Below the pieces are notes generated by a model, which worked only from the letters and a program-made list of their open reading frames with translations, was not told the DNA's origin and ran no database searches. From NCBI GenBank assembly GCA_001816655.1, contig MHCP01000014.1:27294-91293 (forward strand): a stretch of 64,000 bases of DNA, written 5' to 3'. Each line of letters begins with the position of its first letter. Position 1 is the stretch's first letter. Both the position numbers and the translations under genes were made by a program. Positions 42,458 through 51,062 of this stretch are shown here, one piece after another. The DNA comes from Candidatus Woykebacteria bacterium RBG_13_40_15 (GTDB lineage Bacteria; Patescibacteria; Microgenomatia; Woykebacterales; RBG-16-39-9b).

Positions 42458-42991
42458 ATGCAATTAGTTGACACAAATTGGTATGTTGTAACTGGTGGAC
42501 CGGGGTCTGGAAAAACTAAAACAATAGAATACCTCGCGTTTCTTGGCTATTCGACTGTTTCAGAAGCGGCAAGGAAATTGGTTGATCTAGAGATGAGTAA
42601 AGGGAAAACGGTTGAGGAAGTTAGGAGGAACGAAAAAAGGTTTCAAAGAAAAGTCTTAGCCATGAAAGTAGACGTCGAGGAAAAAATTCCGCCTGGGCAG
42701 ATCACCTTTTTCGATAGGGGAATTCCCGACAGCCTTGCTTACTATAGACTTAGTAATATGGACGAAGCCGAAGTTGTAAATGCTTCTAAAAGGAAATATA
42801 AGGGCGTTTTCTTTTTGGATAGCCTTCCTTATGAAAAAGACTATGCAAGAATAGAGGACGAGAAAACGGCAAAAAAGTTGCATCAACTTCTTTACACGGC
42901 CTACACTAGGTTTGGATATAAAGTTATAAAAGTTCCGGTGATGCCGATAGATAAAAGGGCAAAATTTATTTTGAGTAAGATTTCCAAGTGA
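42458..42991 (+). CDS. AAA-type ATPase/kinase-like protein (AAA_28 type)
   Basis: 177 aa. Walker A GGPGSGKTKTIEYL near residue 12, SEAARKLV near 35, Walker B-like ITFFDRGIPDSLAYY near 85. These fit the AAA_28 (NadR/thymidylate-kinase-like) family of small P-loop proteins with poorly known substrates. Ends with exactly no gap to the convergent rsmH stop (42991/42992). Confidence 0.75.
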   Translation: MQLVDTNWYVVTGGPGSGKTKTIEYLAFLGYSTVSEAARKLVDLEMSKGKTVEEVRRNEKRFQRKVLAMKVDVEEKIPPGQITFFDRGIPDSLAYYRLSNMDEAEVVNASKRKYKGVFFLDSLPYEKDYARIEDEKTAKKLHQLLYTAYTRFGYKVIKVPVMPIDKRAKFILSKISK

Positions 42992-43939
42992 TTAGAGTTT
43001 TTCAATTGCTCGTATTTTTGCGCTTTGAGACCTTGGATTGCTAGAAGTTTCTTCGTTTGTTGGAAAAAGAGGCTTCTTAGTCAAAAGTTTTACTGTTGGC
43101 TGCTCTCGAAAATTGGCTGGTTGCGTGGCTTCCCTAAACGCATGTTTAACTATTCGATCCTCTAGGGAATGGAAAGTGATTACTACTAGTCTGCTACCGC
43201 TATTTAATCTATTTATCGCTTGCGGTACCATTTCTTCTAGGGCTTGCAGCTCTTGGTTTACTTCCATTCTGATTGCTCTAAAGACATTACTTGCATACTG
43301 CCCTTTCGGTTGGCTAAATCGGTACTTTGGTGGTGTTGCTGTTCTTATTATTGAAAGTAAGTCATTTGTTGTTTCTATTGGTTTGATAGTACGCTCCTTA
43401 ACTATTTGTTGAGCAATTTTCGTTGAAAAAGGCTCTTCCCCATATCGGAAAAATATCTCTCGCAACTTAGCTTCTGGGTAGTTGTTAACAACGTCAAAGG
43501 CACTAAAGGGGCTTTCTTGATCCATTCTCATATCAAGGCGAGCATTTAGGTTTTCCTCTTTCTCGCTAGAACTAAAACCTCTGGAAGGACTCGTAAGTTG
43601 GTAACTAGAAACTCCTAAGTCGAGTAAGATCCCATCTACCTTTTCGATTTTTAAATTATCAAAAATTTTTCCAAGATCACGAAAGTTACCTTTAACAAAG
43701 GTTACTTGGTTTTCTGCAAAAGACAGGTTTTCTTTCGCTGCTTCCAAAGCTTGCGAATCTTGATCCATTCCAATTAACCTTCCTTTTTCGCCAATTTTTT
43801 CTAAGATTAATTTAGCGTGGCCACCACTACCAATAGTTGCATCCATGTAAACACCACCCGGTTTTGGGCTAAGCAATTCTAAGACCTCTTTAGGCATTAC
43901 AGGAGTGTGTTCGAATTTTACTTTGTCTATTTGATTCAT
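42992..43939 (-). CDS. rsmH: 16S rRNA (cytosine1402-N4)-methyltransferase RsmH
   Basis: 315 aa from ATG 43939; a TTG 15 nt earlier is weaker. SAM-binding DATIGSGGHAKLIL near residue 32, GMDQDSQAL, ILLDLGVSSYQL, and RAIRMEVNQELQALE plus LVVITFHSLEDRIVK are diagnostic. It normally opens the dcw cluster as mraW; here it is 31 kb from it. GATAAT 7 nt before ATG suggests a leaderless mRNA. Confidence 0.95.
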   Translation of the reverse strand: MNQIDKVKFEHTPVMPKEVLELLSPKPGGVYMDATIGSGGHAKLILEKIGEKGRLIGMDQDSQALEAAKENLSFAENQVTFVKGNFRDLGKIFDNLKIEKVDGILLDLGVSSYQLTSPSRGFSSSEKEENLNARLDMRMDQESPFSAFDVVNNYPEAKLREIFFRYGEEPFSTKIAQQIVKERTIKPIETTNDLLSIIRTATPPKYRFSQPKGQYASNVFRAIRMEVNQELQALEEMVPQAINRLNSGSRLVVITFHSLEDRIVKHAFREATQPANFREQPTVKLLTKKPLFPTNEETSSNPRSQSAKIRAIEKL

Positions 43940-43991
43940 TGTTTGAATTATCAAACATTAATAAACAATAATTAATTGCATTTGGTTTAAA

Positions 43992-44423
43992 CTAATTGGT
44001 TAGTATTCCTAGTATTCTTTCTGCTTCGTCTAGTTGTAGTTCCTTGTAGAGTGACTTTCGCTTAGTATCCAACTTCTTTGCTATTTCGTCAGTTTCTTCT
44101 CTCGGTACTAAGTGAAAATGGAGATGATTAACGTGAGTTCTACTGTTTTTAAAGTAAGGTTTGTAATTCTGTCTGATTTCAACTCCTTTGGAAAGCATAT
44201 CTAAAATTTTCTTTTGATATTTTGATAGGAATTTAAAAATTTCTACAACCTCCTCGTTCCTTAGATCCGAAAGTATCCGAATATGTCTACTAGGAATAAT
44301 TAAAAGATGGCCTGGTGCAAGTCTTGGATCACTTAAAGTCACAAAGGAGTAACTGCCCTCTTCAACAGCACGTTTCTTTATTTCTCTCGAGCAAAAAGGA
44401 CAAATTTCATCTATCACAATCAT
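43992..44423 (-). CDS. HIT-family nucleotide hydrolase/transferase
   Basis: 143 aa. Start set at ATG 44423, because the longer frame reads through the tRNA-Lys 3' end. CPFCSREI near the start is a zinc-type CxxC, and the HIT motif NHLHFHLVPR (H-x-H-x-H) lies near residue 104. Helices after it are unusual for short HIT proteins. Possible substrates are adenylylated or dinucleoside compounds. Confidence 0.88.
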   Translation of the reverse strand: MIVIDEICPFCSREIKKRAVEEGSYSFVTLSDPRLAPGHLLIIPSRHIRILSDLRNEEVVEIFKFLSKYQKKILDMLSKGVEIRQNYKPYFKNSRTHVNHLHFHLVPREETDEIAKKLDTKRKSLYKELQLDEAERILGILTN

Positions 44424-44438
44424 TGGTTTGTCAAATAC

Positions 44439-44513
44439 TGGTGAGCCCGGAGAGATTCGAACTCTCAACGCACAGCTTAAAAGGCTGTCGCTCTACCATT
44501 GAGCTACGGGCCC
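44439..44513 (-). tRNA. tRNA-Lys (TTT)
   Basis: Reverse strand, 75 nt: acceptor GGGCCCG/CGGGCTC (one G-U), D-arm GCTC/GAGC, anticodon stem ACAGC/GCTGT with loop CTTTTAA (TTT), T-arm GAGAG-TTCGAAT-CTCTC, discriminator A and encoded CCA. Confidence 0.95.
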
Positions 44514-44515
44514 CA

Positions 44516-44558
44516 GCCCGCCAAGCAAGTCTAGCTTGCTAGGCGTTGCGGGCGGGCC
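44516..44558. repeat. Imperfect long palindrome next to tRNA-Lys
   Basis: GCCCGCC on the left faces GGGCGGGC on the right, with an inner AGCAAG-TCTAG-CTTGCT hairpin. It lies just upstream of tRNA-Lys on its strand. A related CCCGCCTGCC stretch sits beside the nested tRNA-Thr. Confidence 0.5.
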
Positions 44559-44560
44559 CT

Positions 44561-44827
44561 TTAAGAACCCACCACATCATTCAAAAAATTAGTAATCCTG
44601 TTCTTTAAGTATCTTCTGCCAAATCCTGTTTTGAAGTACTTTTCGCGTTTGACTGCGTCTGTTTCGTTTAAGCAGCACTCATAGTAAACAAGTTTGAGCG
44701 GTCTCCTTTTTCTAGTCGAGTTTACCGATCCATTATTGTGATCTTTAATCCGTGCTTTTAAATCCTTTGTAAATCCAATATAAAATTTACCATCTTTTGA
44801 ACTTAAAAGCACGTAGGTAAAGTACAT
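44561..44827 (-). CDS. GIY-YIG endonuclease-domain protein (YhbQ/UPF0213 type)
   Basis: 88 aa, a single GIY-YIG domain: YVLLSSKDGKFYIGFTKDLKARIKDHNNG (core Y..L...YIG.T.DL..R...H) near the start, then KAVKREKY-type AVKREKYFKTGFGRRYLK. Such stand-alone domains are structure-specific nucleases, some linked to DNA repair. Lies next to tRNA-Lys, but no intron or homing context is seen. Confidence 0.88.
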   Translation of the reverse strand: MYFTYVLLSSKDGKFYIGFTKDLKARIKDHNNGSVNSTRKRRPLKLVYYECCLNETDAVKREKYFKTGFGRRYLKNRITNFLNDVVGS

Positions 44828-44878
44828 TGAAGAAGTATGATATCAAATTTAGCCTTAGGTTTCAATTTAGAGAAATCT

Positions 44879-44907
44879 TTGACTTTTTTTACTAGGTTGC
44901 CCATAAT
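44879..44907 (+). promoter_or_regulatory. Promoter of the pilin-like gene, near-leaderless
   Basis: TTGACT (44879-44884), 17-nt spacer, CATAAT (44902-44907), 8 nt to ATG at 44916. Confidence 0.45.
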
Positions 44908-44915
44908 TAATTTAG

Positions 44916-45356
44916 ATGGATAATCCTGCTTTAAAATCATCATCTTCGCCAGTCGATCTTAAGCTTCTTGCAATTTTGATCGTTATATCACTAGCTCTCG
45001 CTGGCCTTTTGTACGCCTTTTTAGTAATTGATCAAGAATTGAATGTTCGGAAAGTGGCAAAAGTAAATAACACAACAAGTAATAGCCAATCAAAGAAAAC
45101 ATATTTACAATCTTCCGAAGACCAGAAAAGAAAAAACGATATTTTTTCTATTAATTCAGCACTTAAAACTTACTTTTTGAAGAACCAATCCATACCAAAA
45201 AGTTTAAAGGAACTTTCGCCTGATTTCTTATCAAAAGTTCCGACTGATCCTGCTAATAATAAAGAATATAATTATGTAGTTTCTTATGATGGGCTGAGTT
45301 GGTCGGTTTCAGCAACCCTTTCCGATAAAAGCACCTTCAACTTGAAAGGACCGTAA
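44916..45356 (+). CDS. Pseudopilin-like membrane protein
   Basis: 146 aa. One membrane helix at about 16-38, a Ser/Asn/Lys linker, then a globular end that resembles the GspG/minor-pilin C-terminus: NDIFSINSALKTYFLKNQSIP, LSPDFLSKVPTDPANNKEYNY and YDGLSWSVSATL (cores). The classic prepilin peptidase site (G-F-T-L-x-E) is absent, so it is probably held in the membrane rather than polymerised. Function unknown. Confidence 0.6.
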   Translation: MDNPALKSSSSPVDLKLLAILIVISLALAGLLYAFLVIDQELNVRKVAKVNNTTSNSQSKKTYLQSSEDQKRKNDIFSINSALKTYFLKNQSIPKSLKELSPDFLSKVPTDPANNKEYNYVVSYDGLSWSVSATLSDKSTFNLKGP

Positions 45357-45388
45357 GGTGCCAAAGTAAAAAAAAATCAAAAAATTTA

Positions 45389-45844
45389 TTATTTTGGCCA
45401 ACTGGAAAAAGGGTGTTTAGTAAGATTGTAATTCCGAAAACGGAGATCGTCTGTTACCTCTAATTCTACCCACAGAGGTTTTTTAAATTTATGATTTTCT
45501 TTAGGAAGTTCGACTTCTGCGAGTGCCAAACCTTTATTTGCACCTTTGTACAGATCTATTTGCCAGACAAGCCCATCAATTTTTAAGCAAGATCGATTTT
45601 TTTCTATTTTTGCGCTTGAGAGATGTAATATTTTTCTGGCCTCGCGAAGGCAAATCTCATACTCAAATTCGTCTCTCGAAACTAACCCTGGGGTTTTTAA
45701 TGTTAAAAAGCTGCGATTTCCTTCAGTTCTTACACGTATTTCTGGTTTTTCACAGAAATAACCAGTAATTAATGTTTTACCTTTAGGTAAGTGGGGGAGC
45801 TTATTTTTTTTGATCAGGAACTTTCGTTCAATTTCCCTCTTCAT
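45389..45844 (-). CDS. CYTH-domain phosphatase/adenylate cyclase-like protein
   Basis: 151 aa. EIERKFLIKK at the N-terminus (ExExK metal motif) followed by IRVRTEG, FLTLKTPG, EFEYEI and LAEVELP: a CYTH tunnel fold. Bacterial members are mostly inorganic triphosphatases, some adenylate cyclases. Its ATG overlaps the stop of the upstream ppsA by 1 nt, so it is coupled to it. Confidence 0.88.
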   Translation of the reverse strand: MKREIERKFLIKKNKLPHLPKGKTLITGYFCEKPEIRVRTEGNRSFLTLKTPGLVSRDEFEYEICLREARKILHLSSAKIEKNRSCLKIDGLVWQIDLYKGANKGLALAEVELPKENHKFKKPLWVELEVTDDLRFRNYNLTKHPFSSWPK

Positions 45845-48120
45845 TATTTTTTCGAGACAAGTTTCTTCTCGGCTTCGTAGACAATTTCTCTGGTTTTATC
45901 AATTGCGTCAGGTGAGACTGAAACAGATGAAATACCCCACTCGATTAATTTTTCAGTTAATTCTGGGTAAACTGAAGGTCCCTGCCCGCAAATTCCAGAA
46001 TAAAGTTTTCTTTTGCGGCATTCCTTAATAATATGTTCTATGCTCCACAAAACAGCTTCATCGAGTTCGTTGAATTCAGAAGAGACCTTGGCATTATCTC
46101 TATCAAGTCCAAGTAGGAGCATAGTTAGATCGTTACTTCCGATAGAAACCCCGTCAATTCCTAGATCAAGGAACTTATCTACCAAAATTACATTGGAAGG
46201 AATTTCAGCCATCATTAGTAACTTGAAACTTGGTGATCTATGCAATCCTGCCGCCACAACGAGCTTCTTCACGGCCTCCATCTCAGAAAGGGTTCTTACA
46301 AAAGGGATCATTAACCAAAGATTTATGAATCCATATTTATTTCGAACCTGTTTTATTGCTTCAAGTTCCATCTCGAAAACTTGTGAATCAGCAAGGTAGC
46401 GATAGGCACCTCGATAACCAATTAGAGGATTTTCCTCGGTGTCTTCGTATTTTTCTCCTCCTTTTAGGTTTTTATATTCATTACTTTTGAAGTCTGTCGT
46501 GCGGTAGATTATTGGTCGGGGGTCAAAGGCTTCGGCGAAAACTACGATGCTAGCGGCTAGCTTTTCAATAAACACTTTTTGTTTCTTTTCCGCAATTATT
46601 TTTCTTGGGTGTGTTCCGATTTCAGCAATCATAAACTCAGCTCTAAGCAAGCCAATACCATCGACATATTTTTTAGCAACGTCCTCTGCAAGTTCTTTCT
46701 GGCCAAGATTAACAAATACCTTTGTCGCTGTTTTCATTAATTTTACTTGTTCCTCTTTTTGTTTTTCGACATATTCAATAGTAGCTAGTTTATCGGTTGC
46801 GAGGGCACCTTTGTATACAATGCCATTAGCCCCATTTACAGTAAGGACGGAATGTTTCTGTCTTAGCATTTTAGTTGCTTTTTCGGTTCCGACAACACAA
46901 GGGATTCCAAGTTCTCTTGAAACAATTGCTGCGTGGCTGGTTCGCCCACCTTTGTCTGTTACTATTGCAGCCGATCTTTTCATTGCCGGTACATAATCCG
47001 GATTGGTCATAGGGGCAACTAAGATATCGCCTTGTTTTATTTTTCCAAGTTCCCCGACTCCGTAGATTACTTTTGGAAAGCCGATGGCAATACCTGGAGA
47101 GGCAGGTGAACCCCTTAAAATTACTGGTAGGTTTATTTCAATATGCTCCTTTGTTTTATCGACCTCTTTTATAGTTGTCACTGGTCGTGATTGGACAATT
47201 TCGAGTTTATCATTCATTAGGGTCCACTCAATATCTTGAGGAAAACCGTAATGATCCTCGATTTTCTTGCCGATTTTTGCGAGTTCCCTTATTTTTTCAT
47301 CTGAAAGTTTTTGAATATTTCGGTATTGTTTAGCGACATCAATCTCTTTTGTTTGCCTTCCAACCTTTATTAGTTGCTTTGCTTGGTCAGACATTTGCTT
47401 TCTAATCAGTTTGAACCCATTTTTATCAACTTCGTAATGATCAGGAGTAACAATTCCCTGAACGATAAGTTCACCTAATCCCCAAACCGATTCAATTACA
47501 ATCTTTCTCTTATCATTTTTAATAGGGTCGATCGTAAACATTACTCCGGAGACTTCGGATTGGACCATTTTTTGAACAACCGCTGCAAGGCCCACCTTAA
47601 AATGATCAAAACCATTTTGCTCCCTGTAGAAAATCGCTCGCGGCTTGTAAAGGGATGCCCAACAATTTCGTACGGCCTCAAGAAGTTCTCTTTCTCCCAG
47701 CACATTTAAAAATGTTTCTTGCTGCCCTGCAAATGAGGCATTTGGTAGATCCTCTGCTGTAGCTGATGAACGGACTGCAACCAAGCCATCCCCCCCATTA
47801 AAAAGTTTTTTGTAGCTTTTGGCAATTTCGGTTGCTAAGCTAGCTGGAATAGGCGCCTTTTTTATCACAGAGGTGATTAAATCAGAAGCCTCTGTCAAAA
47901 GATCAGTATTGTTTACATCGACTTTTTCTAAGAGTGATTTTATTTTTGGCTTCAATTTTTCTTCATCGAGAAAATCGAAAAATGCGGAAGCGGTAACAGT
48001 AAAACCATCTGGTACTGGAAGGCCTGCGCTTTTTAATTCACCTAAATTTGCAGCCTTACCCCCGACTAGTGGAATATCTTCCTTTCGTGTTTGCGAAAAC
48101 CACAAAACATCTTTGGACAT
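45844..48120 (-). CDS. ppsA: Phosphoenolpyruvate synthase
   Basis: 758 aa. ATP-grasp domain start VLWFSQTRKEDIPLVGGKAANLGEL (cores), the phosphohistidine GGRTSHAAIVSRELGIP near residue 400, and the PEP-binding C-terminal barrel with GVSIGSNDLTML and the Cys of GICGQGPSV near 720. Converts pyruvate and ATP to PEP, AMP and phosphate; it may supply the PEP that MurA uses. ACGCTCC... upstream shows a modest AAAGGAG ribosome site on the reverse strand. Confidence 0.96.
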   Translation of the reverse strand: MSKDVLWFSQTRKEDIPLVGGKAANLGELKSAGLPVPDGFTVTASAFFDFLDEEKLKPKIKSLLEKVDVNNTDLLTEASDLITSVIKKAPIPASLATEIAKSYKKLFNGGDGLVAVRSSATAEDLPNASFAGQQETFLNVLGERELLEAVRNCWASLYKPRAIFYREQNGFDHFKVGLAAVVQKMVQSEVSGVMFTIDPIKNDKRKIVIESVWGLGELIVQGIVTPDHYEVDKNGFKLIRKQMSDQAKQLIKVGRQTKEIDVAKQYRNIQKLSDEKIRELAKIGKKIEDHYGFPQDIEWTLMNDKLEIVQSRPVTTIKEVDKTKEHIEINLPVILRGSPASPGIAIGFPKVIYGVGELGKIKQGDILVAPMTNPDYVPAMKRSAAIVTDKGGRTSHAAIVSRELGIPCVVGTEKATKMLRQKHSVLTVNGANGIVYKGALATDKLATIEYVEKQKEEQVKLMKTATKVFVNLGQKELAEDVAKKYVDGIGLLRAEFMIAEIGTHPRKIIAEKKQKVFIEKLAASIVVFAEAFDPRPIIYRTTDFKSNEYKNLKGGEKYEDTEENPLIGYRGAYRYLADSQVFEMELEAIKQVRNKYGFINLWLMIPFVRTLSEMEAVKKLVVAAGLHRSPSFKLLMMAEIPSNVILVDKFLDLGIDGVSIGSNDLTMLLLGLDRDNAKVSSEFNELDEAVLWSIEHIIKECRKRKLYSGICGQGPSVYPELTEKLIEWGISSVSVSPDAIDKTREIVYEAEKKLVSKK

Positions 48121-48158
48121 ACGCTCCTTTTAAAAATCCACTATTTATAATGTTGTAA

Positions 48159-48848
48159 TTAATCCTTTACGATTCGGTTTACTAATTTGCTTAGGATTCT
48201 TTCAGCCGGCTCTTTTCCACCCAAACCAAAAGCCAATCCGCCTGCCAAAGCAACCATCAATACAAACCCGGTAAATAATATTCGAATCAAATCTCTTGCG
48301 ACGCCAAGTTGGTTTAAAGCAGCTAAAAGAGCAAAGATAATTATTGCCCAGCGTGCTACCTCGCCAATGACTTGCGATGATTGAGTTCCGAGTCCCGTTA
48401 TCGTTGCCGTCACAAAATCCCGAGCAATTTTTGCAAGAACTGCTCCGATGGATACAATTATCACTGCAACTGCTACATTCGGGATGTAGAGCAGTAAGGA
48501 TTTCAAGACATCGTTTACCGCCCCTAGACCCAGTTGATCAACGGCTGGAATCAAGAATATAAGAATAACAAACCATCTAAGTAGCTCGCCGAGGAGGCCT
48601 GTAATGGTCAAGGACGTTTCGGCTTTTTTCAGAGCTTGCGGAATACCTGTTGATTCTAAGAGCTTCTCAAAGTTTATTGCGTTAAAAATCCTTACCAAGG
48701 CAGCGCGTAGAATAGCAGCGATCACGACGCCAATTATAAAGATAATAATGGCAATTAAAAGCTTTGGAAGTAAATCTGCTGTAGCTACCAATGAATCACT
48801 CAGCGCCGAAGTTACACTATTTCCTAGTCCTTCTGTCATATTTTTCAC
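48159..48848 (-). CDS. MscS-like membrane protein with conserved TM-helix repeats (paralogue 1)
   Basis: 229 aa with about five hydrophobic helices. KLLIAIIIFIIGVVIAAILR, VRIFNAINFEKLLESTGIP, LLGELLRWFVILIFLIPAVDQLG and the final GGLAFGLGGKEPAERIL match the TM_helix module found in small mechanosensitive-channel relatives; the MscS beta domain is missing. AAGGAGGTGA lies 5 nt before ATG. Similar in layout to the next gene upstream (48962-49630), so probably a duplication; both may act as osmotic channel parts. Confidence 0.8.
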   Translation of the reverse strand: MKNMTEGLGNSVTSALSDSLVATADLLPKLLIAIIIFIIGVVIAAILRAALVRIFNAINFEKLLESTGIPQALKKAETSLTITGLLGELLRWFVILIFLIPAVDQLGLGAVNDVLKSLLLYIPNVAVAVIIVSIGAVLAKIARDFVTATITGLGTQSSQVIGEVARWAIIIFALLAALNQLGVARDLIRILFTGFVLMVALAGGLAFGLGGKEPAERILSKLVNRIVKD

Positions 48849-48907
48849 CTCCTTGTCGTTAAATCAAAGTATATTAAGTTAGCCTCGTTGTGTCAATATA
48901 ACAACGC

Positions 48908-48933
48908 GTAGGCGGCTTTTAAAAGCCGCCTAC
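48908..48933. repeat. Perfect 26-nt palindrome between the two paralogues
   Basis: GTAGGCGGCTTTT (48908-48920) followed directly by its exact complement AAAAGCCGCCTAC (48921-48933). No U-tract follows on the reverse strand. Could terminate paralogue 2 or act as an mRNA separator. Confidence 0.75.
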
Positions 48934-48961
48934 ATCTAAGGTTACGACCTTAAATCAACTA

Positions 48962-49630
48962 TTATTTATTTACTCTACTAGCAAATTTCTTTAGCCAGTC
49001 GGAAGCTGTTTCTCTTCCAGCGAGACCAAAAGCCAAGAAACCGGCAGCAAGGAGGGCAATGATAACCAATCGAATTATATCAATCGTTACTCCAAGCACC
49101 AATGCCGCTTGAAGTGCTGCGAAGATAACAGTCGCAAAGTAAGTCACATTTGCAATTAGGTTTGCTGGGTTGTTGCCGACTATTGTTCCGACGGCCATAA
49201 CAATTCTGCGAACAAACCAGGCGACGACGAATCCAAAGAGCAAGAGTAATGAGGCGAGTAACACCTTGCTAATGTAACCGAACACGAGTGAGAAAGCAGT
49301 AGCGGCCCCCTCTATCTGCAGACTTGTGAAAGCCGGTATTAGGAAGACAATAATTGCTATCCATCTGACGACTTCACCAAGCATGTTTGTAAGCTCTAGT
49401 TCGTCGTCTGCCTTTACAACACCGGAATAAGCAGGAACCGATGAAAGTACGCGCTCAAGGCCCACTACCTTAGAAACTTCTTGGACGATTCTCTTCAAGA
49501 TCCAACCCAATATAAGACCAATAATTATTGCTATAACTGCGGCAAGAATATTGGTAAACACGGGTAAGAAATTATTGAAGAAAGCTCTGATCGAGTCCTG
49601 AGAAAGGTTAATATAATCTTGAAAAGTCAA
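48962..49630 (-). CDS. MscS-like membrane protein with conserved TM-helix repeats (paralogue 2)
   Basis: 222 aa from a TTG start with GGGGGGTG 8-9 nt upstream. About five hydrophobic helices in the same order as paralogue 1: LGWILKRIVQEVSKVVGLERV, MLGEVVRWIAIIVFLIPAFTS and GFLAFGLAGRETASDWLKKF (cores). Same TM_helix-type family and lacking the MscS beta domain. It is the upstream member of the pair, separated by 113 nt and a perfect palindrome. Confidence 0.8.
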   Translation of the reverse strand: MTFQDYINLSQDSIRAFFNNFLPVFTNILAAVIAIIIGLILGWILKRIVQEVSKVVGLERVLSSVPAYSGVVKADDELELTNMLGEVVRWIAIIVFLIPAFTSLQIEGAATAFSLVFGYISKVLLASLLLLFGFVVAWFVRRIVMAVGTIVGNNPANLIANVTYFATVIFAALQAALVLGVTIDIIRLVIIALLAAGFLAFGLAGRETASDWLKKFASRVNK

Positions 49631-49740
49631 GTTGTTTCACCCCCCTTCAAAGTCGGTAGATTATAAGTTATTTTTCTTTTCCACGGGGGCAGTTATCAAT
49701 TAACTATCAGTCTAACTAAACATTGCTCTATTGTCAAATT

Positions 49741-50844
49741 TTAACTTGCGAGTTTTTCCCAGGGGAAGCAGTCTCGTCCGAAATGACCATAGGAAGCGGT
49801 TTTCTCGTAGATGGGTTTTCTTAAATCTAACGCTGCCAATATACCGTTTACCGATAAATCCATTAGGTTCCAGGCGAAGGATTCAATTATCGAGACCTTC
49901 TTTTTCTCTGTTCCAAAGCAATTAACTGCTTTTACCAGGGGGTCTCTTTGTCCAATTACATAAGCTATTTGTACCTCAGCCATTTCGGCTAGTTGTGCGG
50001 CAACGATGTTTTTAGCTAAAAACCTCGCTGCATACGCAGCAGAGCGATCCATCTTAGTTGGATCTTTTCCAGAAAACGCTCCACCACCAACTCGCCCGAA
50101 GGCGCCGTACGAATCAACTATTATTTTGCGACCAGTGACTCCTGTGTCAGTTGCTGGTCCTGGGGTAATCCAAATACCCCCGCCATTAACAATTAGGTCT
50201 TCTTTAGGGGTTTTAAGACCAAACGTTTCCAATACAGGTAATACAACGAATTTCAAAAGATCTTCCTTGAGTTGAAAATTACTAATATTCTCTTCGTGGC
50301 AAGCAGCTAAAACCACCCTTTCTAATGATTTTGGTTTATTATTTTTGTATTCAAAGGTAACCTCACTTTTTCCATCTGGCCTCAAATAGGGAATTATTTT
50401 TTTCTCTCGAACGGCATCTAATTTTTCAACGAGTTTGTGGGCAATACTTATTGGAAGGGGCATTAGTTCTGGCGTTTCACCTACCGCATAGCCAAACATC
50501 ATACCTTGGTCTCCGGCGCCTCCAGTATTAACGTCGGCGGAAATTTCAGGAGATTGTTCATGAATGTAAACTTGAATATCGCTTTCTGGAGAAAATTCGA
50601 ATTTCTTGTTCGTATAACCGAGGCGTTTAATTACGCCCTGGGCGATTTTTTTATAATCCAAGCTCGCTTTTGTTGTTAATTCTCCAGCAATGACCATTCG
50701 ATTTTTTGTCACTAAGGTTTCCACAGCTACTCTGGAGCAGGGGTCTTGGGAGATGGCTGCATCAACAATAGCATCAGAGATCTGGTCGCAGATTTTGTCT
50801 GGATGGCCGGCGGCGACAGATTCTGAAGTAAAGTACTTATACAC
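49741..50844 (-). CDS. metK: S-adenosylmethionine synthetase
   Basis: 367 aa, close to normal. SESVAAGHPDKICDQISDAI near residue 7, GGAGDQGMMFGYA near 110 and VGGGAFSGKDPTKMDRSAAY near 245 are the family signatures; catalytic His in GHPDK. Makes SAM from methionine and ATP. AAAGGAGG precedes ATG. The leader contains a SAM-clan riboswitch and an intrinsic terminator, giving feedback control by the product. Confidence 0.98.
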   Translation of the reverse strand: MYKYFTSESVAAGHPDKICDQISDAIVDAAISQDPCSRVAVETLVTKNRMVIAGELTTKASLDYKKIAQGVIKRLGYTNKKFEFSPESDIQVYIHEQSPEISADVNTGGAGDQGMMFGYAVGETPELMPLPISIAHKLVEKLDAVREKKIIPYLRPDGKSEVTFEYKNNKPKSLERVVLAACHEENISNFQLKEDLLKFVVLPVLETFGLKTPKEDLIVNGGGIWITPGPATDTGVTGRKIIVDSYGAFGRVGGGAFSGKDPTKMDRSAAYAARFLAKNIVAAQLAEMAEVQIAYVIGQRDPLVKAVNCFGTEKKKVSIIESFAWNLMDLSVNGILAALDLRKPIYEKTASYGHFGRDCFPWEKLAS

Positions 50845-50868
50845 AAAACCTCCTTTAAATTTTGATAA

Positions 50869-50897
50869 TTAAAAAACACTTCCCTCAAAGAGAAGTG
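50869..50897 (-). terminator. Regulatory terminator of the metK leader
   Basis: Reverse strand: CACTTC pairs with GAAGTG, then six T (50871-50876). It lies between the aptamer and the ribosome site, so it is the expression platform. Confidence 0.85.
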
Positions 50898-50907
50898 CCA
50901 CTAAACA

Positions 50908-50998
50908 GTTCCCTTTTCGGGCGCATCAATTTTGGCACCCTGCCTGTTTTAGGGTTGCCGCCCTCCGAAGCTTTACGCGAAGGAGGGGCTCGAGATGC
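50908..50998 (-). promoter_or_regulatory. SAM-clan riboswitch upstream of metK
   Basis: Reverse strand: P1 GCATC (50994-50998) pairs with GATGC (50923-50927). Inside are P2 CCCTCC/GGAGGG, then the core GGCAACC, P3 CCCT/AGGG, and GGTGCCAAAATT before the P1 3' strand. CGGCAACC plus GGTGCCAA is the SAM-binding core of the SAM-I clan. A CCC-GAAAA-GGG hairpin (50911-50921) just outside P1 is like the extra stem of SAM-IV or SAM-I/IV forms. Confidence 0.9.
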
Positions 50999-51014
50999 TT
51001 AATAATTAGGAAAG

Positions 51015-51044
51015 ATTATAACTTGACAGCTGCCAAGCGGTCAA
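51015..51044 (-). promoter_or_regulatory. metK promoter
   Basis: Reverse strand: TTGACC (51039-51044), 18-nt spacer, TATAAT (51015-51020). It overlaps the divergent hppA promoter. Confidence 0.75.
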
Positions 51045-51051
51045 GTATCAT
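51023..51051 (+). promoter_or_regulatory. hppA promoter
   Basis: TTGACA (51023-51028), 17-nt spacer, TATCAT (51046-51051), 11 nt to ATG at 51063. Its -35 lies within the metK promoter spacer and vice versa. Confidence 0.7.
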
Positions 51052-51062
51052 TTTCGCTTAGA

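Noticed and set aside
44424..44468. Upstream extension of the HIT gene
   Set aside because: It reads into the tRNA-Lys 3' end.
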